Assembly: GCA_947494995.1 (NCBI GenBank)
Contig: CANLWY010000002.1
Span: forward strand, 124,001-188,000
From: an uncultured Campylobacterales bacterium
Lineage (GTDB): Bacteria; Campylobacterota; Campylobacteria; Campylobacterales; Arcobacteraceae
DNA: 64,000 nucleotides
Direction of reading: 5' to 3'
In this document: positions 19,601 to 30,365 of the stretch, piece by piece
Position numbering within the stretch: the first letter of the stretch is position 1
How the letters are laid out: each line of letters opens with the position of its first letter
The notes under the pieces: generated by a model
What the model was told of the DNA's origin: nothing
Database searches by the model: none
Seen by the model: the letters and a program-made list of their open reading frames with translations, nothing else
Made by a program: the position numbers and the translations under genes

Positions 19601-21145
19601 TTAGTAGTTTATAGCTACTTTATATTTTGGATCATCTTCTTCATAAGTACAAAATGGTCCTGCATCTTTAAGAATTCTTTTACAATCCTCACTTAAGTGT
19701 CTAATAACAAGCTTTTTATCTTGCGAAGCATATTTTTTTGTAATGTTATCAATAGCCTCAACTCCAGAAATATCCATAACTCTCGCATCTTTAAAGTCTA
19801 AAATAATATTTTCTGGATCATGTTTCGTATCAAAAAGTTCAAAAAATGAAGTTGTTGAACCAAAGAAAAGTGGTCCATCAAACTCATATACTTTTGTATT
19901 GTCATCTTCTCTGTAAGTTCTAGATCTAACTTTTGAGTGATTCCAAGCAAAAACAAGTGCAGATATGATAATACCAGTAATAACAGCAATTGCAAGGTCA
20001 GCAAAGATTGTGATAATTGTAACAGCAACTAAAACAAACTTATCTGAGTTTGGCATATATCTAATTCTATTTCCACTTTCCCACTCAAATGTACCAATTG
20101 AAACCATAAACATGATACCAACTAATACAGCAACAGGAATCATTGCAATATAAGGAGATAGAGCAACAACAAAAGAGATTAAAAGAAGAGCAGCAGTAAG
20201 TGCTGATAGTCTTCCCCAACCACCGTTAGAGAAGTTGATTATAGATTGTCCAATCATAGCACAACCTGCCATACCACCAAAGAAACCACAAACAATATTT
20301 CCAGATCCTTGAGCAATACATTCTTGGTTTCCACTTCCTCTTTTTCCACCCATTTCATCTAGTACAGAAAGTGTAAGAAGAGATTCAATAAGACCTACAA
20401 GAGCTACTAAAATAGAGTATGGAAGTACTGTTAAAATTGAATCAAAATTGATATGAAGTGTTGGCATTGCAAAACTTGGTAAGTTTCCTGAAATATCTGC
20501 TAAATCACCAACTCTTTTTGTGTCTAAATCCATTCCAATAACAATAGCAGAGATAACAACAATGGCAACTAAACCAGATGGAATAGCATTTGAAACTTTT
20601 GGAAAGAATTTAACAATAATCATTGTAGCAATAACAAGTACATACATTATCCAGTTTTCACCTTCAAATAAAGGGATTTGTGCTAAAGCAATAACAATTG
20701 CAAGACCATTTACAAATCCATACATTGCAGGTTGGGGTACAAGTCTAATTAGTTTTCCAAGTTTAAAAACACCAACTAATACCTGAAGAACTCCTGCTAA
20801 AATAGTTGCAAGTAAAATATACTGTAGAATATATGTTGCAAGTTCACCATTCGCAGTTAATTGTTCTAACATATTTGGAGGAAGTGATTCTTTTACTTTA
20901 ATTCCAAGTCCTACAAGTACAACAGCAACGGCTCCTGTAGCTCCAGAAATCATACCTGCTTTACCACCAATAATTGCAGTAATTAAACCTAAAATAAATG
21001 CAGTATATAATCCAACTAGAGGGGAAACACCTGCAATTATTGAAAAAGCAATAGCTTCAGGAACAAGTGCAATAGCAACTACTATACCTGATAGAACATC
21101 ACTTTTTATTGATTGTCCAATAAATGTATTTTTAATATTTAACAA
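19601..21145 (-). CDS. SulP family anion transporter with STAS domain
   Basis: GIVVAIALVPEAIAFSIIAGVSPLVGLY and C-terminal STAS segment IILDFKDARVMDISGVEAI. Confidence 0.88.
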   Translation of the reverse strand: MLNIKNTFIGQSIKSDVLSGIVVAIALVPEAIAFSIIAGVSPLVGLYTAFILGLITAIIGGKAGMISGATGAVAVVLVGLGIKVKESLPPNMLEQLTANGELATYILQYILLATILAGVLQVLVGVFKLGKLIRLVPQPAMYGFVNGLAIVIALAQIPLFEGENWIMYVLVIATMIIVKFFPKVSNAIPSGLVAIVVISAIVIGMDLDTKRVGDLADISGNLPSFAMPTLHINFDSILTVLPYSILVALVGLIESLLTLSVLDEMGGKRGSGNQECIAQGSGNIVCGFFGGMAGCAMIGQSIINFSNGGWGRLSALTAALLLISFVVALSPYIAMIPVAVLVGIMFMVSIGTFEWESGNRIRYMPNSDKFVLVAVTIITIFADLAIAVITGIIISALVFAWNHSKVRSRTYREDDNTKVYEFDGPLFFGSTTSFFELFDTKHDPENIILDFKDARVMDISGVEAIDNITKKYASQDKKLVIRHLSEDCKRILKDAGPFCTYEEDDPKYKVAINY

Positions 21146-21249
21146 AACTTAACCTTTCTTAAAAAGCGCGATTTTATCTAAAACATCATTAAGATAAAGT
21201 TAAGCTTTTAAATAATTTTTTTTATATAAAATTTGATATAATCTCAACT

Positions 21250-22374
21250 ATGAAAATAAAAATAAATAAAGAGTTTTATAAAAATACAAGTTTTAAGCTT
21301 GGTGCTTTGAGTTTGATTATTCTTTTATCCTTACTTACTTCAAGTTTTATGTTCAATTCTCAAATTGATAAATTGAAAAAGAGAATCGATTATATTTATT
21401 TTGGAAACTATATTCCTGTATTAAAACTACATACTTTGGAAGAATCATATAAAGATTTAATAAAATGTATGAGAACCTATAAAAGATGTGATAGAGATCC
21501 TTTTTTTGAGGAAATAAAAAAAGAGTGGACTTATTATGATAATGCTTATAAAGATATTGAAGAGAGAAAAATAGTTGAAAAAATAAGTGTAGATGTAAAA
21601 AACTCACTTAATTATAAAACAAAAATATCTCAATATAAAAATGTTATAAAAGAGATAGACTTTTTAAAAGAACATGAAAAAACAGTTGCATATAAAAAAA
21701 GACAAGCTTTTTTAGAGGAATATACTTCTATGAAAGATTATCTTTTTTATAATATGATTATTCTATTATTTGTATCTTTTGTTTTTATATCTTTGATTAT
21801 ATACTCAATTATAAAAAAAGATAATCAACTTAAAATTCTTACAAAAAAATATAAACTTGATTCTATAACAGACTCAATGACACAGCTTTATAATCGTAAG
21901 TACTTTGATAAAATTTTTGATAATATGCCTTTTATTTCGAACGCAAACAAATGGAAAAGTGCTTTTATAATGCTGGATATCGATTTTTTTAAACAATATA
22001 ACGATACCTATGGACATGACATGGGGGACACAACTCTTAAATTAGTAGCTTCATCTTTAAAAAATTATTTTAATAGAGAGTATGAGTATGTATTTAGACT
22101 TGGTGGTGAAGAGTTTGGAGTTATTTTATTTGATATTGATGAAGATATTTTAAAAGACTGCTTGGCTGATGTAAATAAAAATATTGAGTCATTAAATATT
22201 GAGCATAAAAATAGTAAAATATCTGAGGTTGTTACAATATCAATAGGGGCGGTGATTTATGAAGCTAATTCATATGTATCTTGTAATAAACTATACAAAG
22301 TAGCTGATGAGTGTTTATATAAGTCAAAACAAAACGGAAGAAATCAGTTTACTATCTATAAAGAAGGGGAATAA
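21250..22374 (+). CDS. Membrane-anchored GGDEF diguanylate cyclase
   Basis: Two TM segments; DSMTQLYNRKYFD, RLGGEEFGVIL. Confidence 0.9.
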   Translation: MKIKINKEFYKNTSFKLGALSLIILLSLLTSSFMFNSQIDKLKKRIDYIYFGNYIPVLKLHTLEESYKDLIKCMRTYKRCDRDPFFEEIKKEWTYYDNAYKDIEERKIVEKISVDVKNSLNYKTKISQYKNVIKEIDFLKEHEKTVAYKKRQAFLEEYTSMKDYLFYNMIILLFVSFVFISLIIYSIIKKDNQLKILTKKYKLDSITDSMTQLYNRKYFDKIFDNMPFISNANKWKSAFIMLDIDFFKQYNDTYGHDMGDTTLKLVASSLKNYFNREYEYVFRLGGEEFGVILFDIDEDILKDCLADVNKNIESLNIEHKNSKISEVVTISIGAVIYEANSYVSCNKLYKVADECLYKSKQNGRNQFTIYKEGE

Positions 22375-22931
22375 TGACATTTTTATTTAATAAAAACAGT
22401 CACTTTAATTTAGCTAATTTAGCAACATTTTTTAATATTGCAGCAGGTATGTTAGCAATATATTTTTTAACACATGACGGCTTTTTTGCTGCTGCACTTT
22501 TTGCATGGTTAGCAGGAGCTTTTGATATTGTTGATGGAAAAATTGCAAGAAAGTATAATCTTTCAACAGAGTTTGGTATTCAACTTGACTCTTTTGCAGA
22601 CTTTTTATCATTTGTTATAGTACCAACTATGTTTATCTATTTTGCAGTTATTGATGGAAAAGAGTTAATGCTTTTTACTCCATTAGTTGCTTTTGCATTT
22701 ATTTATTATGTAATTTCAGGACTTAGACGATTAATACAGTTTAATATAGATGCCCAAGAGGGTGAAGTAGCAAAATACTTTACAGGAGTTCCTACACCTT
22801 TAGGAGCTATTCTATTATGGCTAGTTTATTTAGTTTGGTTAACTGGAATTATGAATGAAAATGTGGTTCTTATTTTAATGATAGTTATTGGATATCTTTT
22901 AAACTCAAAAATAAAAATTCCTCATCCATAA
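22374..22931 (+). CDS. pssA: CDP-diacylglycerol-serine O-phosphatidyltransferase
   Basis: DGKIARKYN...FGIQLDSFADFLSF CDP-alcohol phosphotransferase motif. Confidence 0.85.
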   Translation: MTFLFNKNSHFNLANLATFFNIAAGMLAIYFLTHDGFFAAALFAWLAGAFDIVDGKIARKYNLSTEFGIQLDSFADFLSFVIVPTMFIYFAVIDGKELMLFTPLVAFAFIYYVISGLRRLIQFNIDAQEGEVAKYFTGVPTPLGAILLWLVYLVWLTGIMNENVVLILMIVIGYLLNSKIKIPHP

Positions 22932-22932
22932 T

Positions 22933-23841
22933 ATGAATAGAGTTACTACAATAGATTTAGGCTCTAACTCTTTTAGAGTCTTAATATACGATTGCCTAAA
23001 TAATGAAATTATTGATGAATATAATGAAGTTACAGGCATGGCAGATGGTTTAAATGAAACTGGTGATATTTCAAAAGAGGCACAAGATAGAGTTGTTAAT
23101 GCAATAAATCAATCTTCTATTCAATTAGGATATGAACCAAAAGATGCAGTTTGTGTAACAACTGCTGCTATGAGACTTGCTAACAATAGTCAAGATGTTT
23201 TGCAAGAATTTGAGCAAAGAACGGGTGCTAGATTTAAAATAATTGATGGCAAAGAAGAGGCTAGATTAACTCTACTTGCTGTTAAATATGCTCTAAAAAG
23301 AGAGAAAATTGATTCTTCAAAGTTTATTCTTCTTGATATAGGTGGGGGTTCAACAGAAATTATTGTAAATACTGAGGATAAGTTTAAATCTTATAGCTTC
23401 AATTTTGGAATAGTTACCTTAACTCAGAAACATTTAGATTATAAAGATTTAGTTCAGGAATTAGAGTCTCATAAAATAGATATAAAAGCTTTTTTAGATG
23501 AACTAAATTTAGATTTAAAAGAGTATACCTTTGTTGCAACTGCAGGAACTCCAACTACAATAGCTGCAATAAAACTTGGTCAAGACTTCTTTCATTATGA
23601 TAAAGATGCTGTAAATGGAACGATTGTAAATCTAAAAGATTTAGAAGACTCTTTAGAAATCTTTAGAAACTCATCAAATGATACTATTACAAAACTTGTA
23701 GGTCGTGGAAGAGTTGAGTTTATTGAAGTAGGAATTTATATTTATAGGTCAATTTTTGAAGTTCTTGAAAAAAAGAAATCTATTGTTTTAGATGATGGAT
23801 TAAGAGAAGGTGTTGCAATAAATCATTGTCTTCTAAGATAA
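22933..23841 (+). CDS. Ppx/GppA family phosphatase
   Basis: TTIDLGSNSFRVLIYD; LLDIGGGSTEII. Confidence 0.88.
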   Translation: MNRVTTIDLGSNSFRVLIYDCLNNEIIDEYNEVTGMADGLNETGDISKEAQDRVVNAINQSSIQLGYEPKDAVCVTTAAMRLANNSQDVLQEFEQRTGARFKIIDGKEEARLTLLAVKYALKREKIDSSKFILLDIGGGSTEIIVNTEDKFKSYSFNFGIVTLTQKHLDYKDLVQELESHKIDIKAFLDELNLDLKEYTFVATAGTPTTIAAIKLGQDFFHYDKDAVNGTIVNLKDLEDSLEIFRNSSNDTITKLVGRGRVEFIEVGIYIYRSIFEVLEKKKSIVLDDGLREGVAINHCLLR

Positions 23842-23848
23842 TGATTTA

Positions 23849-24655
23849 TTATTTTGTTCCTACTAATCTAACAGTTTGTTCTTGAACAATATTTGCTTGA
23901 GAAGCAGCTAGATAGCCAGCGTTTGCAGTTACGTTAGTTTTTGTAAAATCAGTTACTTCTTTAGGAAAATCAAATTGTTTGTTTGCTCTATTTTGATTAG
24001 ATAAATCTCTTTGTTCTTGAATAGATGTTCTAGCACTCTCTTGAAGGTTTTGATTTAAGTTTTGAAACTGTGCTTGAATATTTTGAAGATGTCCTATTCC
24101 ATTTTCAATACCTTGTAAGGTTAAATCTAACCCTTCTTCTGTATTTAAATCATTTCTAGAAATTTCTTGTCCTATTTGTGATGCAACTTCAGGAGTATTT
24201 GGTTTATCTATAGAGAAATAGGCTTCTTTTGTAGAAATATCAATTGATAAGTTTTCTTCATAATCATCAATTGATAATAGATTTTCTTTATTGTATGTTG
24301 TTCTAAATGCTTCTTCTCTAAATCCCAAAAGTTGTTGGTTTAGTTCATTTTTTATTTGATTTTTATCTTGTAAGTTTTGTTCATCTTTTACTTGAATTAA
24401 TCTATCATGTATATTTTGTAAATGTTCTTGCTCTTTTTGTAAGCCATTTTGTGCGGTTATAGAGATACCAATACCTTCATTAAAAGCTTGTAATGAAGCA
24501 GAAAGTTCATCTCTTTTTTGATTATATTCATTTATTGAAAGTTTTAAAAATTGATCGTTGTTCTCAATCCCTTGTGTTGACTCTGAACGTCCTAATTGTT
24601 GATTGGGAACATTGTTCAAGGAAGTTATATTGTTATTAATACTATTTACATCCAT
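23849..24655 (-). CDS. Flagellin-homologous (FlaC-like) protein
   Basis: AFNEGIGISITAQNGLQKEQEHLQNIHDRLIQVKD...TYNKENLLS resembles the flagellin N-domain; C-terminus TDFTKTNVTANAGYLAASQANIVQEQTVRLV resembles flagellin D0. Confidence 0.7.
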   Translation of the reverse strand: MDVNSINNNITSLNNVPNQQLGRSESTQGIENNDQFLKLSINEYNQKRDELSASLQAFNEGIGISITAQNGLQKEQEHLQNIHDRLIQVKDEQNLQDKNQIKNELNQQLLGFREEAFRTTYNKENLLSIDDYEENLSIDISTKEAYFSIDKPNTPEVASQIGQEISRNDLNTEEGLDLTLQGIENGIGHLQNIQAQFQNLNQNLQESARTSIQEQRDLSNQNRANKQFDFPKEVTDFTKTNVTANAGYLAASQANIVQEQTVRLVGTK

Positions 24656-24806
24656 TTTAAAACCTTTTAATATACATTTCTATAATCATTTTACAAAACT
24701 TAAGATTAATTTAAAGTTAAGTGAACTACTGAATATAGTCATGTTAAAGATAGTATTAATGATAACTTCTGTAGAATATCTGACTAATTTAAGATAGGGA
24801 GAGACA

Positions 24807-26501
24807 ATGAGAATAACTGGCGCAAAAATGGTTACTGAATCATTAAAAGAGGAAGGGGTAGATGTAGTATTTGGATACCCTGGTGGCGCTATTATGAATG
24901 TCTATGACGAAATTTATAAACAGAGTTTTTTTCAACATATTTTAACAAGACATGAGCAAGCTGCGATTCATGCTGCTGAAGGGTACGCAAAATCTACAGG
25001 GAAGGTAGGTGTTGCAATTGTAACTTCAGGACCAGGATTTACTAATGCTGTTACAGGTTTAGCTGATGCATATATGGATTCAATTCCATTAGTTGTTATC
25101 TCGGGACAGGTTCCAACTACAATTATTGGAACTGATGGTTTCCAAGAGATTGATGCAGTAGGTATTTCAAGACCATGTACAAAGCATAACTATTTAGTAA
25201 ATAAAATTGAGGATTTACCAAGAATTATAAAAGAGGCATTTCATATAGCAAATAGTGGACGACCAGGTCCAGTGCATATTGATATTCCAAAAGATATTAC
25301 AGCAGAAGTTGCAAATTTTGAATATCCAAAAGAAGTTAATATACCAACATATAAGCCAACAGTAAAATATAATAAAAGACAATTAAAAAAAGCAATGGAT
25401 GCTATTGCAAAAGCAAAAAAACCATTACTTTATGTTGGTGGTGGAGCAATATTATCTAATTGTGCATATGAGATTAGAGAGTTTGCAGAAAAAGCAAATA
25501 TTCCAGTAGTAGAGACTCTTATGGCTAGAGGAGTTATGGGTCATGATCATGAGTTATTAATTGGAATGCTTGGAATGCATGGAGAATTTGCTGCAAATAT
25601 GGCAGCTCATGATACTGATTGTATGATTTCATTAGGTGCAAGATTTGATGATAGGGTTACAGGAAGATTAGATGAATTTGCTAAAAAAGCAAAGGTAATT
25701 CATGTTGATATTGATCCTGCTTCAATTGCAAAACTTGTAGATACAAACTTTCCAATAGTTGGAGACCTTAAGGTCACAGTTGAAGGGATGATTGAATCTG
25801 CAAAAGATATTGAATTTAATGATTATACTAACTGGGTATCGTTACTTAAAGATTATAGAGAAAAAGAGCCTTTAAGATATAACGATTCTGATGCAACTAT
25901 CAAGCCTCAGTGGGTTATTGAAAGAGTTGGACAGTTATTAGGTGAAAATGCGATTATCTCTACAGATGTTGGACAGCACCAAATGTGGACAGCACAATTT
26001 TACCCATTCTCTTTTCCAAGACAGTTTAATACTTCAGGTGGATTAGGAACTATGGGATTTGGACTTCCAGGAGCAATGGGTGTTGCACGTGGAAACACAG
26101 ATAAGGTATCTATAAACTTTACTGGTGATGGTTCAATTTTAATGAATATTCAAGAGCTTATGACTTGTGTAGAATCAAATCTACCAGTAATTAATATTGT
26201 TTTAAATAATAATTATCTTGGAATGGTAAGACAGTGGCAAACACTATTCTATGAAAACAGACTTTCTGAGACTGATTTGTCTATGCAACCAGACTTTAAA
26301 ATGCTTTCAGAATCTTTTGGAGGAGTTGGATATAGAGTATCTACTAAAGCTGAATTTGATGCAGCGTTGAATGATGCAATTGAGAAGAAAAAAGTAGCAA
26401 TGATTGATGTTGTTGTTGCAAGAGACGAGATTGTATTACCAATGGTTCCAAATGGACATGCATTAAATGAGATGACACTTTTAGGAGATAGCAATGAATA
26501 A
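24807..26501 (+). CDS. ilvB: Acetolactate synthase large subunit
   Basis: VFGYPGGAIMNVYDE...RHEQAAIHAAEGYAKSTGKVGVAIVTSGPG. Confidence 0.95.
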   Translation: MRITGAKMVTESLKEEGVDVVFGYPGGAIMNVYDEIYKQSFFQHILTRHEQAAIHAAEGYAKSTGKVGVAIVTSGPGFTNAVTGLADAYMDSIPLVVISGQVPTTIIGTDGFQEIDAVGISRPCTKHNYLVNKIEDLPRIIKEAFHIANSGRPGPVHIDIPKDITAEVANFEYPKEVNIPTYKPTVKYNKRQLKKAMDAIAKAKKPLLYVGGGAILSNCAYEIREFAEKANIPVVETLMARGVMGHDHELLIGMLGMHGEFAANMAAHDTDCMISLGARFDDRVTGRLDEFAKKAKVIHVDIDPASIAKLVDTNFPIVGDLKVTVEGMIESAKDIEFNDYTNWVSLLKDYREKEPLRYNDSDATIKPQWVIERVGQLLGENAIISTDVGQHQMWTAQFYPFSFPRQFNTSGGLGTMGFGLPGAMGVARGNTDKVSINFTGDGSILMNIQELMTCVESNLPVINIVLNNNYLGMVRQWQTLFYENRLSETDLSMQPDFKMLSESFGGVGYRVSTKAEFDAALNDAIEKKKVAMIDVVVARDEIVLPMVPNGHALNEMTLLGDSNE

Positions 26502-26994
26502 TTTTAACCACTATTATGATACAGAAACAACAAGACAGGTTATCTCTGTAATTGTTATAAATGAACACAATGTTTTATCAAGAATTGTTGGTCTGTTTTC
26601 AGCTAGAGGATATAATATTGATTCTTTAACTGTAGCTCCAATTTCTGGTACTGAATACTCTAGAATGACTATTGTAACAACTGGAGATAAAAGAGTTATT
26701 GACCAGATTGTTAAGCAATTGAATAAGTTAATACCTGTATTAAGAGTTAACGAACATAGAGATGTTATAGAAAAAGAGACAGTTTTAATTAAAATACCAA
26801 TTGACCAGCCTCTTAGTGACATTGAAGTTATTGCTAAGGCTTATAATGGACATATTCAAAATGTTACAGAAGATGCCATTGTAATTTCTGCAACAGATGA
26901 ACCATATAGAATTGCAAACTTTACGAATATTATGAATAAAAAGTTTAAGCCACTTGAAGTAGTAAAAAGTGGTGTAGTAGCTATGGAAAGATAA
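26494..26994 (+). CDS. ilvH: Acetolactate synthase small subunit
   Basis: ISVIVINEHNVLSRIVGLFSARGYNIDSLTVAP ACT domain. Confidence 0.95.
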   Translation: MNNFNHYYDTETTRQVISVIVINEHNVLSRIVGLFSARGYNIDSLTVAPISGTEYSRMTIVTTGDKRVIDQIVKQLNKLIPVLRVNEHRDVIEKETVLIKIPIDQPLSDIEVIAKAYNGHIQNVTEDAIVISATDEPYRIANFTNIMNKKFKPLEVVKSGVVAMER

Positions 26995-27037
26995 GAGAGT
27001 TTTCTCTTATCTTTTTTATCGAATTGAAGGATAGATT

Positions 27038-27985
27038 TTGAAACTTGAAGAGGTAGCAAAAGCTTTAGAAATTGATTGTGAAAGTACAATTGAAATTTCA
27101 GGATTAAATACACTTATTGACTCAAACGAAAACGAACTAACATTTTTAGAAAATAAAAAATATATAAATGATTTAAAAAATACAAAAGCAGCAGCGGTAT
27201 TAGTAAAAGAGGAGTTTGCAACGCAAGTTCCAAGTGGTACAATTGCCTTAATATGTGAAGAACCATATTTAAAACTAGCATATGCATCTAAACTTTTTGC
27301 TCCTAATGTAGTGGAAAAAGAAGGTGAAGAGTGTATAGTTGGTGAAGATACAATAATACAAGATAATGTATATTTAGGAAAAGATTCAATCATTGGTTCA
27401 GACTGTACTATTATGGCTGGTGCTTTTATTGGTGATAATGTAAATATAGGTGATAATACTATAATATATCCAAATGTAACTGTCTATAGAGATTGTAAGA
27501 TAGGAAATGATTGTATAATTCATGCGGGGACTGTTATTGGAAGTGACGGATTTGGTTTTGCTAATACAAAAACTGGAAAATATATAAAAATCTACCAAAA
27601 TGGAAATGTTATTATAGGAAATGATGTTGAAATTGGTGGAAACTGTTCTATTGATAGAGCTGTTTTTAAATCTACCATAATCTCTGATGGTTGCCGATTA
27701 GATAATTTAATTCATATTGCACATAATTGTAAATTAGGTCATGGTTGTATCTTAACTGGTCAAGTTGGACTTTCAGGCTCTACTACACTTCATGAATATG
27801 TAATAATGGGTGGACAAAGTGCAGCCGCAGGACATCTCGAAATTGCTCCTTTTACTACAATTGCCGCTCGTGGTGGAGTTACAAAAACAATAAGTGAACC
27901 TAAAAAACAATGGGCAGGTTTCCCTTTAATGGAACATAGATCTTGGTTAAAACTTCAAGGTAAAATTGCAAAATTATTAAAATAA
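27038..27985 (+). CDS. lpxD: UDP-3-O-acylglucosamine N-acyltransferase (TTG start)
   Basis: Hexapeptide repeats; GSDGFGFANTKTGKYIKIYQNGNVIIGNDVEIG. Confidence 0.92.
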   Translation: MKLEEVAKALEIDCESTIEISGLNTLIDSNENELTFLENKKYINDLKNTKAAAVLVKEEFATQVPSGTIALICEEPYLKLAYASKLFAPNVVEKEGEECIVGEDTIIQDNVYLGKDSIIGSDCTIMAGAFIGDNVNIGDNTIIYPNVTVYRDCKIGNDCIIHAGTVIGSDGFGFANTKTGKYIKIYQNGNVIIGNDVEIGGNCSIDRAVFKSTIISDGCRLDNLIHIAHNCKLGHGCILTGQVGLSGSTTLHEYVIMGGQSAAAGHLEIAPFTTIAARGGVTKTISEPKKQWAGFPLMEHRSWLKLQGKIAKLLK

Positions 27986-27995
27986 AGGCTTTAAA

Positions 27996-30242
27996 ATAGT
28001 TAAAAAAATATCATCTCTAATTTTTCTTTTTATAATTATATATTTTGAATATGCTACTTTTATAGGAGATAAAACTAGTGTGGGACAAATAGGCTCACTT
28101 TTTGCTGGTTTTTCCCATAAAAATTTTGGTTTACTATCTTATGTATATCTGTTTTTATTTTTATATCCTTTATATATAATCAATTTTAAAGAGCAGTTTG
28201 ATTGGAAAGATTTTACAGTAAAGGTAACTGCTGTTTTATTATTGTTGATTACATTATTAACTTTTCAATCTTTAGTAGTACAAAAAGGTATATATAGTGG
28301 CGATATAGGTAATTTTATAATAGATGCCATGTTCCCATTTATTGGACTTGCAGGCTTATGGATATTTGTATTAATAGGAGCTATAATCTCTTCTTTGATT
28401 CTTTTTGAGGATTCTAATATTAAGCTTGACCCTAAAAAACTTGTACCAAAGTTTAAAAAAACTGATAGTTTAAATAACCTAAAAAGAATAGAAAATAAAA
28501 AAAGACAAAAAAGAATTAAAAAAACAGAGAAAAAACCAGTTGAAACTGTAACAGTAAAAGAAGAGGGTAATATAGCTGAAATTGTTATTGAAGATTCACA
28601 AGAGAGTAGTATTACTCAAATAGAAGTTGATGATTTAAATATTATAAATCTTGAACAATCAGAGAATATAAAGGAAGATGTTTCTTCTCTTGAACCAATA
28701 ATTGAAGATATAGAAGATGCTATATTAGAAAATAGTGAGGAGAATTTAGCTTCACATGGTGTTATAGTAGATGAATTAGAAGAGAATAAAAAACTACTTG
28801 ATGAAATAGAATTAGGAAAAACAGAAAAACCAAAGGATTTTGAACTTCCTTCAACTAATTTTTTTCAATCAGCTCCAAAAGAAAAGAAGTCAAAGATTTC
28901 TGAATCACAAATAGATAAAAAAATAGAAGATTTATTAGAAAAACTTCTTATGTTTAAAATTGAAGGTGATGTAGTAAGAACTTATACTGGTCCTGTAGTT
29001 ACAACTTTTGAGTTTAAACCAGCTCCTAATGTAAAAGTTTCTAAGATTCTTAATTTACAAGATGATTTAGCAATGGCTCTTAAGGCTCAAACAATTAGAA
29101 TTCAAGCTCCAATCCCTGGAAAAGATGTTGTAGGTATTGAAGTTCCAAATGATGATATGCAAACGATTTATATAAAAGAGCTTTTAGAGAGTGAAATCTT
29201 CCAAAATGCAAAATCTCCTTTAACAATGATTTTAGGTAAAGATATAGTTGGAAAACCTTTTGTAACAGATCTTAAAAAGCTTCCACATTTACTAATAGCT
29301 GGTACAACTGGTTCTGGAAAGTCTGTTGGTATTAATGCAATGATTTTATCACTTTTATATAAGAACTCTCCAGATAATTTAAGACTTGTAATGATTGATC
29401 CAAAGATGTTAGAGTTTTCTATGTATAATGAAATACCTCATCTTTTAACTCCTGTAATTACAAAGCCAACAGATGCGATCAATGCTTTATCAAATATGGT
29501 TGGAGAAATGGAGAGACGTTATACTCTTATGTCTCAAACAAAAACTAAAAATATTGAATCTTATAATGAAAAAGCAAAAAAAGAGGGCTTTGATAAGATT
29601 CCTTATATAGTAGTTGTAATTGATGAATTAGCAGATTTAATGATGACAAGTGGAAAAGATGTTGAATTATCAATTGCAAGACTTGCACAAATGGCAAGAG
29701 CTTCTGGTATTCACTTAATAGTTGCAACTCAAAGACCATCAGTAGATGTTGTAACCGGTCTTATTAAAGCAAATCTTCCAAGTAGATTGTCTTATAAAGT
29801 AGGACAGAAGGTAGATTCAAAAATTATTTTAGATTCTTTAGGTGCTGAATCACTTCTAGGACGTGGAGATATGTTATTTACACCTCCTGGAATGTCTGGG
29901 CTAGTTAGAATTCATGCTCCGTGGTCTATGGAAACAGAAATAGAGTCTGTGGTAGATTTTTTAAAAGAGCAAAGAGAAGTTGAATATGATATGAATTTTG
30001 TAAAAGATAAAGCAAATTCATCTTCTGGTACTTCAAGTGAAAACTCTGATTTAGGGGATTTAGATGAAATGTATGAAGATGCAAGAGATGTTGTTTTAAA
30101 TGATAAAAAAACTTCAATTTCTTATATTCAAAGAAAATTAAGAATCGGATATAACAGAGCAGCTACTATTGTAGAACAGCTAGAAAAGACTGGTGTACTA
30201 TCAGAACCAAATGCAAAAGGGAACCGTGAAATTTTAATTTAG
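27996..30242 (+). CDS. ftsK: FtsK/SpoIIIE DNA translocase; track start 28080 (GTG) is probably 5'-truncated
   Basis: LLIAGTTGSGKSVGINAMI, VVVIDELADLMMTSGKDVE, C-terminal winged helix. Frame open upstream from the lpxD stop, encoding an additional TM helix (VKKISSLIFLFIIIYFEYATFIGDKTS). Confidence 0.85.
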   Translation: MVKKISSLIFLFIIIYFEYATFIGDKTSVGQIGSLFAGFSHKNFGLLSYVYLFLFLYPLYIINFKEQFDWKDFTVKVTAVLLLLITLLTFQSLVVQKGIYSGDIGNFIIDAMFPFIGLAGLWIFVLIGAIISSLILFEDSNIKLDPKKLVPKFKKTDSLNNLKRIENKKRQKRIKKTEKKPVETVTVKEEGNIAEIVIEDSQESSITQIEVDDLNIINLEQSENIKEDVSSLEPIIEDIEDAILENSEENLASHGVIVDELEENKKLLDEIELGKTEKPKDFELPSTNFFQSAPKEKKSKISESQIDKKIEDLLEKLLMFKIEGDVVRTYTGPVVTTFEFKPAPNVKVSKILNLQDDLAMALKAQTIRIQAPIPGKDVVGIEVPNDDMQTIYIKELLESEIFQNAKSPLTMILGKDIVGKPFVTDLKKLPHLLIAGTTGSGKSVGINAMILSLLYKNSPDNLRLVMIDPKMLEFSMYNEIPHLLTPVITKPTDAINALSNMVGEMERRYTLMSQTKTKNIESYNEKAKKEGFDKIPYIVVVIDELADLMMTSGKDVELSIARLAQMARASGIHLIVATQRPSVDVVTGLIKANLPSRLSYKVGQKVDSKIILDSLGAESLLGRGDMLFTPPGMSGLVRIHAPWSMETEIESVVDFLKEQREVEYDMNFVKDKANSSSGTSSENSDLGDLDEMYEDARDVVLNDKKTSISYIQRKLRIGYNRAATIVEQLEKTGVLSEPNAKGNREILI

Positions 30243-30365
30243 CGGTTTCTTTAAATACTAAAAAATCTTTTTATTAAATTATTTTTTAAAACTACAAGAT
30301 ATAAATCCTCCTTTTATTTTTATTATGTTAAAATATCTTTATTATAATAAGCAAAGGAGTATGTT

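Noticed and set aside
26514-26822. 102-aa minus-strand ORF opposite ilvH
   Set aside because: Shadow ORF of a well-recognised gene
27016-27393. 125-aa minus-strand ORF opposite lpxD
   Set aside because: Shadow ORF of lpxD; low-complexity Ser/Phe-rich
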